Shown here piece after piece: positions 35,958 through 43,857 of a stretch of 64,000 nt of DNA. The DNA is from Lewinellaceae bacterium (GTDB lineage Bacteria; Bacteroidota; Bacteroidia; Chitinophagales; Saprospiraceae). Each line of letters opens with the position of its first letter. Position 1 is the stretch's first letter. The stretch is taken from positions 44,054 through 108,053 of the forward strand of contig JACJYC010000020.1 of the NCBI GenBank assembly GCA_020636325.1, in the 5' to 3' direction. The notes beneath the pieces were generated by a model. The model was not told the origin of the DNA. It made no database searches and saw only the letters and a list, made by a program, of their open reading frames with translations. A program made the position numbers and the translations under genes.

Positions 35958-36836
35958 ATGCTCAACCGAAGAGATCTCCTGAAATCACTCGCCGTCCTGC
36001 CCTTGCTCAGTCCGCTTTCCGGCATCCTGGGCAGATCGCGCGGCTGTTACCACCTCCGGACCAGCCTCAACGCCTATTCCTTCAACGGTCCCTTGAGCAA
36101 AGGCGACATGGACCTGTTCCAGCTCGTGGATTTCTGTGCGGACAATGATTTCGACGCCGTGGACATTACCGCTTACTATTTCCCGGAATACCCCAAGGTG
36201 CCCGACGACGAATTCGTTTACCGGGTCAAGCAAAAGGCCTTTTCCCGGGGCCTGGAGATCAGCGGCACCGGTGTCCGGAACGACTTTACCAATCCGGACA
36301 AAACCCGCCGGAATGAGCATATCCAGCTCGTTAAAAACTGGATCGGGGTGGCCGAAAAACTGGGCGCGCCGGTGATCCGGGTCTTCGCAGGCGCGGGCGT
36401 TCCAGAGGGCTATTCCTGGGAACAAACCGCCGAATGGATGGTGGAAGACTTCCGGGAATGCGCTGCCTATGGTGAAAAGCACGGGGTGATGGTGGCGGTT
36501 CAGAACCACAACGATTTCATCCGGACACCCGAACACGTGCATTACCTGATGAAAAAGGTGGATCATCCCTGGTTTGGGCTCATCCTGGATATAGGCAGCT
36601 ATCGCGATGGCGATGCTTATGCCGATATCGTCGATACCCTGCAATACGCCGTCAACTGGCAGGTCAAGGAAAAGCTCTTCATCCGCCAGGAGGAGACCGT
36701 GACCGACCTGAAGAAGTTACTGGAAATCATCAAGGCCGGCTGCTACCGGGGTTATCTCCCCATTGAAACGCTGGGGGATGGGGATCCGGCGGTCAAAGTC
36801 AAGGCCATGATCGCTGAATTAAGGAAATATCTATAG
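35958..36836 (+). CDS. Sugar phosphate isomerase/epimerase-like TIM barrel, Tat-exported
   Basis: Encodes 292 residues. The N-terminus MLNRRDLLKSLAVLPLLSPL looks like a Tat signal. The AP-endonuclease-2/xylose-isomerase-like barrel shows metal-ligand segments VAVQNHNDFI (His), GLILDIGSYRD (Asp) and YLPIETLGDGDP (Glu). Homologues epimerise sugars or, together with Gfo/Idh/MocA partners, act on keto-sugars. It lies 16 bp upstream of such an oxidoreductase gene and is clearly in one operon with it. Phosphorylated substrates are unlikely if it is exported. The exact reaction is unknown. Confidence 0.85.
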   Translation: MLNRRDLLKSLAVLPLLSPLSGILGRSRGCYHLRTSLNAYSFNGPLSKGDMDLFQLVDFCADNDFDAVDITAYYFPEYPKVPDDEFVYRVKQKAFSRGLEISGTGVRNDFTNPDKTRRNEHIQLVKNWIGVAEKLGAPVIRVFAGAGVPEGYSWEQTAEWMVEDFRECAAYGEKHGVMVAVQNHNDFIRTPEHVHYLMKKVDHPWFGLILDIGSYRDGDAYADIVDTLQYAVNWQVKEKLFIRQEETVTDLKKLLEIIKAGCYRGYLPIETLGDGDPAVKVKAMIAELRKYL

Positions 36837-36852
36837 GCACAAAACAAAAACC

Positions 36853-38034
36853 ATGGAATCCAACAGACGCAAATTTCTCCAACAATCGCTTTCTTCCCTT
36901 GCCGGACTGGGCGCCGCAGCCATGCTCCCCTATGAGTTGTCCGGGCACGGCCTGCACACTACTTCCATGCCGGAAGAGATTATCATACAACCGGAAAAAC
37001 GCTCCAAACCCAAAGAGTCCATCCGTTTTTCGGTCATCGGCATCAACCACGGTCATATCTACGGCATGGTCGACGCACTGCTGACAGGCGGCGGGACGCT
37101 GGTGTCCGTTTATGCCAAAGAGCCCGATTTGCTGAAGGGATTTACCCGGCGCTATCCCGATGCGAAGGTGGCCGGTAGCGAGGACGAGATCCTGCAGGAC
37201 CATTCCATCCAGCTGGTCGCCAGTGCGGGCATACCGGTGGAACGCGCACCACTCGGCATCCGCGTCATGAAGTCCGGCAAGGATTATATGTCCGACAAGC
37301 CCGGTATCGTCACCTTCAAGCAGTTCAAGGAGGTCAAGAAGGTGCAGCAGGAAACGAAGCGCATTTATTCCATTATGTACAGCGAGCGTCTGGGCAACCG
37401 CGCTTCCGTCCAGGCGGGTGAGCTGGTGAAGGCCGGCGCCATCGGCAAGGTGGTGCAAACCGTCGGACTGGGTCCCCACCGGATGCGGCCCAAAACCCGC
37501 CCCGATTGGTTCTTCGACCCCAACAAAGCGGGCGGCATCCTCTGCGACATCGGCTCCCACCAGTGCGACCAGTTCCTTTATTACACCAACTCGCAGGAGG
37601 CCCAGGTCAATTTTTCCCAGATCGCCAATTTCAACAACGCCCAATACCCCGCCTACCAGGATTTCGGCGACATGAGCGTGCGCAGTTCCCATGCAACGGG
37701 CTATATCCGCATCGACTGGTTCACCCCGGAAGGCCTGGCCACCTGGGGCGACGGCCGTACCTTCATCCTGGGGACGGAAGGCTATATCGAAATGCGCAAG
37801 TACATCGACATCGCCGGCCGCCAGGGAGAAAACCACCTGTTCCTGGTCAATCAGCAGGAAACCAAATACTTCGATTGCAGCCAGGTCTACATGCCCTACG
37901 GCGAACAACTGGTCAGCGATGTGGTCAACCGCACGGAAACCGCCATGACGCAGGCCCATTGCTTTCTGGCCACGGAACTGGCTTTGACGGCGCAGAAGCG
38001 GGCGGTGAAGGTGGGAGGGGGAGCGGGAAAGTGA
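36853..38034 (+). CDS. Gfo/Idh/MocA-family oxidoreductase, Tat-exported
   Basis: Encodes 393 residues. The Tat-like signal is NRRKFLQQSLSSLAGLGAAAM. The Rossmann part starts FSVIGINHGHIYGM, and SDKPGIVTFKQF takes the place of the usual EKP loop. GILCDIGSHQCDQFLYY supplies the D-x-x-x-H substrate site. It is co-transcribed with the upstream TIM-barrel gene. The last codons (VKVGGGAGK) merge into a GA-rich satellite that continues after the stop. It probably oxidises a sugar hydroxyl in the periplasm as part of the glycan locus. Confidence 0.88.
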   Translation: MESNRRKFLQQSLSSLAGLGAAAMLPYELSGHGLHTTSMPEEIIIQPEKRSKPKESIRFSVIGINHGHIYGMVDALLTGGGTLVSVYAKEPDLLKGFTRRYPDAKVAGSEDEILQDHSIQLVASAGIPVERAPLGIRVMKSGKDYMSDKPGIVTFKQFKEVKKVQQETKRIYSIMYSERLGNRASVQAGELVKAGAIGKVVQTVGLGPHRMRPKTRPDWFFDPNKAGGILCDIGSHQCDQFLYYTNSQEAQVNFSQIANFNNAQYPAYQDFGDMSVRSSHATGYIRIDWFTPEGLATWGDGRTFILGTEGYIEMRKYIDIAGRQGENHLFLVNQQETKYFDCSQVYMPYGEQLVSDVVNRTETAMTQAHCFLATELALTAQKRAVKVGGGAGK

Positions 38035-38101
38035 GAGAGGGAGAAAGGGAGAAAGGGAGAGAGTGAGAGAGTGAGAGAGTGAGAGAGGGAGAGAGCGGGA
38101 G
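38035..38101 (+). repeat. GAGAGAGTGAGAGAGG satellite after the oxidoreductase stop
   Basis: Purine-rich units (GAGAGGGA, GAGAGAGT) begin at the stop codon of the preceding gene. The same type is found at the right edge of the window (63935-64000). Confidence 0.8.
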
Positions 38102-38285
38102 ATATGGAACTCCGCTCACGACGACGTTCACCCATGTCGCTCAGGTATTGCTGTGGATGACCTGTTTTTGGAAATCCCGTAAGACGAAAGTTATTTCACT
38201 TGAATTTTATACATTGAAAGGATATCAATTCCGGGAAATGTTCAATCAAACTTGACTGCGGATATGCTGTAAACCAAAATTCACA

Positions 38286-40259
38286 TTATTTTTCCTCATA
38301 CCGCATCCAGACCTTCATCTTACCTACGCCCCGGTTCGACCAGGCGTAATAAGGGATAGCTTTCATATTCCGGTTGTTCAAGGTAACCACGCCGCCCAAC
38401 AGCTCCGGTTCCATTTTGGACTCAAAATGGTCGGAAGAGGATATTTCGATCCCATCAAAACCGGCTTTGTTGTCCACCTCCTCGACGGCGTACACGAGCG
38501 GACCGCGTTCCAGAGTGACTTTGCCGAGGTCGTCCTGAATCTTTTCATCAGCAACGACCACCTGCACGGCCATCGGAAAATTCAACGCCACCACATCCCC
38601 GGGGTTCCATTTTCTTTTCAGGGTAAAATAGCCGTCCCGGGTATCTCCCTGCATGGGCGTTCCGTTGACCGAGATGGTCGGTTCGGCAGCCGGGGACTGG
38701 AGATAGCGGTACAAACCGCCCGGAAGCGGCGAATTCCTGGCCCAGGAAGGGATCCGGAATTTGATGGTCGCCTCCGCAGCCTTGTCCGGCTGGACGGTCA
38801 GGGAAATATGGCCGTCCCAGGGGTAATTCGTGGTTTGCCGGAGTGTGAAATCGGCGCCGGCCACTTCCATTGAAGCCGTGCTGGAAGCATACAGGTTCAC
38901 GTAGATCGCCTCACTTGAACGGGAATATAAAAGCCCGGGTACGGCAGGCAGAAATCGGATGAGGTTGGTCGGGCAGCAGGAGCAATCGAACCAGCCCTGA
39001 CGGGTGCAGGCCCCCCGGTTGAACGGGTACTTGCCGTCCGACTCCAGCGCATTCGGGTAAAAGAAGTTTGTACCGTCGAGCGACAGGCCGCTGATGAGGC
39101 CGTTGTACAGGGTGCGTTCAATGACATCCAGGTATTTCACGTCGCCGGTCTGGCTGTGCAGGCGCTGATTCCAGTACACGCTGCCGATGGCTGCGCAGGT
39201 TTCGTTGTAGGAGGTCAGGTTGGGCAATTCGTAATTCTCGCCGAAAGCCTCGCCGTCGTGCCGGGCGCCGATGCCGCCTGTAATGTACATTTTCTTTTCG
39301 ACCATGTTGTGCCAAAGCGCCTGCACGGCAGCGTTGTAGGCCGAATCGTGCTCAAAAACGGCGATGTCCGTCATGGCTGCATACATGTACATGGCGCGCA
39401 CGGCATGGCCCACCGCTTCGGCCTGTTGCGTGACGGGGATGAGGTCCTGTGCGTAAAGACCGTACAGTTCGTGATTTTCGGGATTGCCGCGGTTGTCGAG
39501 AAAGTATCTGGCCAATTGCAGGTATTCCGGTTTTTGGGTCGCCTTGTAGAGTTTCAACAAGCCCGTCTCCACGATTTGGTGGCCAGGTACCGCATGGACC
39601 TTTCCCTCGCCGTCGCCGAAGGTCTTGACCAGAAAATCTGCATTTTTCAGGGCGATATCCAGGAAATTGCGCTTGTTTGTGGCGATGTAATGCGTATAGG
39701 CGGCTTCGTACAAATGCCCGGCGTTGTAGAGTTCGTGGCTTGCCCCAAGCGATTCCCAGCGTTTGCCTTCCTTTACCGGCACCCACGGCGCGGGCGGTTT
39801 GGCCGGGTTGATGGTTCGCCAGGTGGTCAGGTAGCCGTCGGCTTCCTGCCCGACAGCGATGATGGCGATCAGGGAATCGAGCAATTGTTCCAGCGCGGGA
39901 TTCGGCGTACTGATAAGTGAGTTGGAGGCGCCTTCGATGATCTTGTACACATCGGTATCGTCGAAGGGCATCTGCCCCCTGGTTTCGCCCTCCATTTTGC
40001 CGCCGGCGATCAGGAAATTGTCCATGCGCCCTTCTTCCCCGCATTTTTTCAGCGCGTAGCCGATGGTCTTTTCCTGGACTTTTTTGATGATGGGCAACCA
40101 AAAGTCGTCCGCCATTTTTACGTTTCGGATGTTGACCGGCTCGATCGGGTAAGCGTTGACGGCATTGTCTTGGGGCATGGCCTTTTTTTGTTCCCGGCAA
40201 CCCAGGCCCAGACAGCCGAAGACCAATAAAATGAACGTGGTCGCAGTAAAATGTTTCAT
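38286..40259 (-). CDS. GH127 (DUF1680) glycoside hydrolase, lipoprotein
   Basis: Encodes 657 residues. The signal ends CLGLGC, which marks a lipoprotein. The (alpha/alpha)6 barrel starts DDFWLPIIKKVQE, with GKMEGETRGQMPFDDTDVYK following. The segment AIGSVYWNQRLH, and CTRQGWFDCSCCPTNLIRF with its Cys cluster, match the zinc/nucleophile-Cys site of GH127 beta-L-arabinofuranosidases, in which a Glu and three Cys bind zinc. It should act in the periplasm on arabinose- or related side chains. It converges with the oxidoreductase operon, separated by the GA satellite. Confidence 0.9.
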   Translation of the reverse strand: MKHFTATTFILLVFGCLGLGCREQKKAMPQDNAVNAYPIEPVNIRNVKMADDFWLPIIKKVQEKTIGYALKKCGEEGRMDNFLIAGGKMEGETRGQMPFDDTDVYKIIEGASNSLISTPNPALEQLLDSLIAIIAVGQEADGYLTTWRTINPAKPPAPWVPVKEGKRWESLGASHELYNAGHLYEAAYTHYIATNKRNFLDIALKNADFLVKTFGDGEGKVHAVPGHQIVETGLLKLYKATQKPEYLQLARYFLDNRGNPENHELYGLYAQDLIPVTQQAEAVGHAVRAMYMYAAMTDIAVFEHDSAYNAAVQALWHNMVEKKMYITGGIGARHDGEAFGENYELPNLTSYNETCAAIGSVYWNQRLHSQTGDVKYLDVIERTLYNGLISGLSLDGTNFFYPNALESDGKYPFNRGACTRQGWFDCSCCPTNLIRFLPAVPGLLYSRSSEAIYVNLYASSTASMEVAGADFTLRQTTNYPWDGHISLTVQPDKAAEATIKFRIPSWARNSPLPGGLYRYLQSPAAEPTISVNGTPMQGDTRDGYFTLKRKWNPGDVVALNFPMAVQVVVADEKIQDDLGKVTLERGPLVYAVEEVDNKAGFDGIEISSSDHFESKMEPELLGGVVTLNNRNMKAIPYYAWSNRGVGKMKVWMRYEEK

Positions 40260-40331
40260 TTTTCGCTATTTCAAAGGATCCGAAAGTTGCAATAGCACGA
40301 AAAATAATACAAAAACCCAACCGGTACAAAT

Positions 40332-40366
40332 GAAAAAAGCCCTCAGCAGCAATGCCGAAGGCTTTT
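40332..40366 (-). terminator. Terminator of tRNA-Lys
   Basis: On the minus strand a 10-bp stem (arms 40354-40363 and 40338-40347, with two G-U pairs) has a 6-nt loop and is followed by a T run. It begins about 30 nt after the tRNA. A T run on the other side means it may also work on the plus strand. Confidence 0.7.
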
Positions 40367-40396
40367 GTTTTTTCCAGCCCGTAGTGAGCTTTAGTG

Positions 40397-40469
40397 TGAT
40401 TCGGCTGGGATTCGAACCCAGGGCCCATACATTAAAAGTGTATTGCTCTACCAGCTGAGCTACCGAATC
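40397..40469 (-). tRNA. tRNA-Lys (anticodon UUU)
   Basis: The minus strand folds into a complete cloverleaf of 73 nt. The acceptor GATTCGG pairs with CCGAATC plus discriminator A. The D arm is GCTC...GAGC, and the anticodon arm is ATACA/TGTAT around CTTTTAA (anticodon TTT). The T arm CTGGG-TTCGAAT-CCCAG is canonical. CCA is not encoded. A terminator follows. Confidence 0.96.
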
Positions 40470-40726
40470 ATCCCTTTTTAAAAAAGCGCTGCAAAGATAA
40501 GTTCCTTTCTGCCAAATAAACAAGCAATACTATCACTTTTTTTAACACTTACACGCCAGGACTCTGATAATCAATGCTGTATCGAAAAAAAAGGTTTGCG
40601 ATGGCTCTGTTTGTGTATGACCAGGCATGGGGCAGGTTTCTTTTCAAATGGCGGTCGGCTCCGCTTTGATCAACAAGTCAAGGGGCAACGGGAAGTTGCC
40701 GCTTGACACCACACAAAAGACCAAAC

Positions 40727-41408
40727 GCAACGCCCTACGGACGCCCGTCAACTACCAAAAACGCCCTTAACGAAGACGGCGCGCGTGGCCGGACAGCAGT
40801 GACCGAGTGGAACGAGTTTGCTGTCCTAGCGTTTTTTTGGTTCCTTTTTTGGGGCAATGCCAAAAAAGGGACAAAGACCAGAAGCAACAAACAGAAAATC
40901 AAAACCTTATCAACCAAAAGATCAAAAGCAACCCATTCACTCCGGTATTTTTCCTTCTTGGCGTTGCCTCTAGTTTTGTCACTTTCTTTTGGCGCCCAAA
41001 AGAAAGTAACCAAAGAAAAGGCCCCGGCTACGCATCTGTGCCTAAAATTGCCCTCCATTCCGTTGCACAGAATAAACTCGCCCCCAGTTTTTTGCAGTTG
41101 TCTGTTTTTTGTGATTGCCTGGCTGCCTGGCTTTGCCTTAATTTCTCAGGTCAGGCTCAAACAGTATTCTGTGCGGCCACTCCATTCCGGCCAATTTCTT
41201 AACGGCCCATCTGCTGATGCCGGAACCCTCGCTGGCAGTGTTCGTCGTCCATTCAACCAGGATATTCCCGGATTTTCCACACAACGAACGCTCCAAAAAT
41301 GAACGGCTGCCACTTTTAAATTTCGCATTTTTTCTTTTACATTTTGCATTTAACCAACAAGTCAAGAAGCAACGAATACAAAATCAAAACCTTATCAATC
41401 CAAAACTC
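40727..41408. repeat. Long tandem non-coding repeat, copy 1
   Basis: About 680 bp, starting ACGCAACGCCCTACGGACGC. It is repeated with drift at 41411-42135. It contains three strong hairpins: GGACAGCA/TGCTGTCC (40791-40798 with 40819-40826), CCTTTTTTGG/CCAAAAAAGG (40843-40852 with 40860-40869), and CTTTCTTTTGG...CCAAAAGAAAG (40982-41006). Open frames in it are not conserved between copies. Confidence 0.88.
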
Positions 41409-41410
41409 AA

Positions 41411-42135
41411 ACGCAACGCCCTACGGACGCCCGTCAACTACCAAAAACGCCCTTAACGAAGACGGCGCGCGTGGCCGGACAGCAGTGACCGAATATTCGC
41501 CGGCTTGGTCCAGTGGACCAAAGGCGCTGCCAGAGTTTGCTGTCCTAGCGCTTTTTTGGTTCCTTTTTTGGGGCAATGCCAAAAAAGGGACAAAGACCAG
41601 AAGCAACGATAAGAAACCAAGGGTTAACCACTAAAAAGGTAAAAACAACCCCTTCACTCCGATGTCTTCTTTGCCTGGCGCTGCCTTTAGCCTTGTCACT
41701 TTCTTTTGGCGCCCAAAAGAAAGTAACCACGGGTCCACCGACAAGCCCGCGCGGCCGCATCTGTGCCTAAAATTGCCCTGCATTCCGTTGCACAGAATAA
41801 ACTCGCCTTAAGTGCTTTCTATTGCCTGATTATTTGTGATTGCCTGACAGCCCATTTTTGCCTTAATTTCTCGGGTCTGGCTCAAACAGTATTCTGTGCG
41901 GCCACTCCATTACGGCCAATTTCTTAACGGCCCATCTGCTGATGCCGGACCTCGCTGGCAGTGTTCGTCGTCCATTCATACGGGATATCTCCGGATTTGC
42001 ACACAACGAACGTTCCAAAATGAACGGCTGCCACTTTTACATTTCGCATTTTTTCTTTTACATTTTGCATTTAACCAACAAGTCAAGAAGCAACGAATAC
42101 AAAATCAAAACCTTATCAATCCAAAACTCAAAAGC
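41411..42135. repeat. Long tandem non-coding repeat, copy 2
   Basis: The same order of conserved blocks as copy 1. The first hairpin keeps its stem (41477-41484 with 41538-41545), but its loop carries about 40 extra bases that themselves form a TTGGTCC/GGACCAA hairpin. The other two hairpins lie at 41562-41588 and 41699-41723. The ends match copy 1 almost exactly (AACAAGTCAAGAAGCAACGA). Confidence 0.88.
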
Positions 42136-42204
42136 AACGCCCTACGGTACGGACGCCCGGCAAATACCTGAAACGCACTTTACGGCGGCGGCCGGCAGAG
42201 CCAT

Positions 42205-42253
42205 CATAAACAACAGCAAACAACAATAAACAACAATAAACAACAATAAACCA
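42205..42253. repeat. CAATAAACAA short satellite
   Basis: Abutting units of CAATAAACAA lie just after the long tandem repeat. It is related to the array at 35785-35915. Confidence 0.75.
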
Positions 42254-42309
42254 ATAAGGAAACCCCGAATGTCAGAGGACAAGAAATCCGAACCGTACAA
42301 AGATCTGGA

Positions 42310-43383
42310 TCAAAATTCAAACCGCAACTGCACCCCCTCCCCTTCATGCTCCTTCGTCAGGTTGGAGGCCGTCACCCCCAGCAATCGCACCGGGCCGATC
42401 TCCTCGAAATTGCTTTCCAGCAGTTCAAAGGCCGTTGCTTCGATCAACGCCAGCTCGCGGACTTCCGAAGGGAACGACTTGCTGCGCGTATATTGCCGGA
42501 AATCCGACGTCTTGATCTTCACTGTGATCGTCCGCCCGAAATTGTCGGTCTTTTTCATGTAGTCGTATACGATCTCCGAGAGCGAGGACAGCCTTTCTTT
42601 CATTGCGGCCAGTTCCGTCAGGTCTTCCCGGAAGGTGCGCTCGGCGCCGATCGATTTGCGGATGCGGTTGGGATTGACGGGCCGGTCTTCCTCCGCCCGC
42701 ACGATGCGGTAATAATGCCGGCCGGCCTTGCCGAATCGCTTGACCAGGTCGATCTCGGTCCAGGCTTTCAGCTCTTTACCTGAAAAAATGCCGAGCTTCC
42801 GCATCCGGTCAGCGGTCACCTTGCCGATGCCGTGGAACTTCTCAATAGGCAGTTTTTCCAGGAATTCGAGGGACTCTTCCGGCAGGATCACCTTGATGCC
42901 GTTCGGTTTGTTGATATCCGACGCCACCTTGGCCAGGAACTTATTGAAGGACACCCCGGCAGAGGCCGTCAACCCGGTTGTCTCGAAAATGCGCTTCCGG
43001 ATCTCCTCCGCGATCAGGGTAGCTGATAACGGGCCTGCCTTGGGCGCCGTCACATCCAGGTAGGCCTCGTCAAGGGAAAGGGGCTCCACCAGGTCGGAAT
43101 ATTCAAAAAAGATATCCCGGATCTGATGGGAAACTTCCCGGTACACGTCAAACCGGGATTTCACAAAAACCAGGTCCGGACAAAGTCGCCGGGCCGTCAC
43201 GCTGGGCATCGCCGAACGGACGCCGAACTGCCGGGCCTCATAGCTGGCCGAAGCCACCACCCCGCGCATGCCCGATCCGCCGACAGCAACAGGCTTTCCT
43301 TTCAGCTCAGGGAAATCCCGCTGTTCGATAGAAGCGTAAAACGCGTCCATGTCAATATGGATGATCTTCCGGCCTGTTATCAT
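42310..43383 (-). CDS. dinB: DNA polymerase IV (Y family, translesion)
   Basis: Encodes 357 residues. It copies past damaged bases with low fidelity. The catalytic metal sites are HIDMDAFYASIE near the N-terminus and PLSLDEAYLDVT near residue 105. SAGVSFNKFLAKVASDINKPNG and PIEKFHGIGKVTADRM (helix-hairpin-helix) define the palm and thumb, and the little-finger domain follows from ~240. The length is typical for DinB. I see no obvious LexA-type operator upstream. It lies alone between repeat-rich regions. Confidence 0.95.
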   Translation of the reverse strand: MITGRKIIHIDMDAFYASIEQRDFPELKGKPVAVGGSGMRGVVASASYEARQFGVRSAMPSVTARRLCPDLVFVKSRFDVYREVSHQIRDIFFEYSDLVEPLSLDEAYLDVTAPKAGPLSATLIAEEIRKRIFETTGLTASAGVSFNKFLAKVASDINKPNGIKVILPEESLEFLEKLPIEKFHGIGKVTADRMRKLGIFSGKELKAWTEIDLVKRFGKAGRHYYRIVRAEEDRPVNPNRIRKSIGAERTFREDLTELAAMKERLSSLSEIVYDYMKKTDNFGRTITVKIKTSDFRQYTRSKSFPSEVRELALIEATAFELLESNFEEIGPVRLLGVTASNLTKEHEGEGVQLRFEF

Positions 43384-43424
43384 TTATCGGATTCTTAAGC
43401 CCGTAGGGATTGAGAAGCCTGGGT

Positions 43425-43470
43425 GGAATTTGATTGATGATTGATAATTGATGATATATGATTGTTGATG
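43425..43470. repeat. TTGATGATTGATAA-type short satellite
   Basis: Irregular repeats of GATTGATGATTGATAATT lie upstream of dinB. A degenerate hairpin (CACCGTAGCC...GGCGAAGGCGG, 43533-43555) follows nearby. Confidence 0.55.
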
Positions 43471-43714
43471 TAAGGAAACCAACGGACGGATGCCTTTTCT
43501 AAAGAGGTTACCATCACCATTCGGCCCCTGACCACCGTAGCCGGGGCGAAGGCGGAAATCATGTAATCAGATATCATCAATCAAAATCCCTGTCCGGCGA
43601 GGCTGTTCAAAATTTTGTGTCACTTGGATCTTTAAAATGCGTAGCGTGACGAAAATCAAAACTTTGTGTCATAGCAGCTTTGCGCAAAAAAACGATATTG
43701 AACGCTCTCGGCCC

Positions 43715-43857
43715 GGCTTACCAATCGGCCTGTCCTTGAGGCCAGGCTCGCTTAATAATCCTCGTCCACTTTATTTCGGCTTACCAATCGGCCTGTCCTT
43801 GGGGCCAGGCTCGCTTAATAATCCTCTCCCCCACTTACGACTTACGACTTACGACTA
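43715..43857. repeat. Two 49-bp direct repeats plus GTCGTAAG satellite
   Basis: A 49-bp unit beginning GGCTTACCAATCGGCCTGTC occurs at 43715-43763 and 43778-43826, differing at one base. CTTACGA units (43834-43857) follow and overlap the last codons of the metalloprotease gene. Confidence 0.85.

Noticed and set aside
40703..41302. Plus-strand open frame of about 200 codons in the tandem repeat
   Set aside because: The frame is not kept in the second copy, and it runs through hairpins. The sequence looks structural, not coding.
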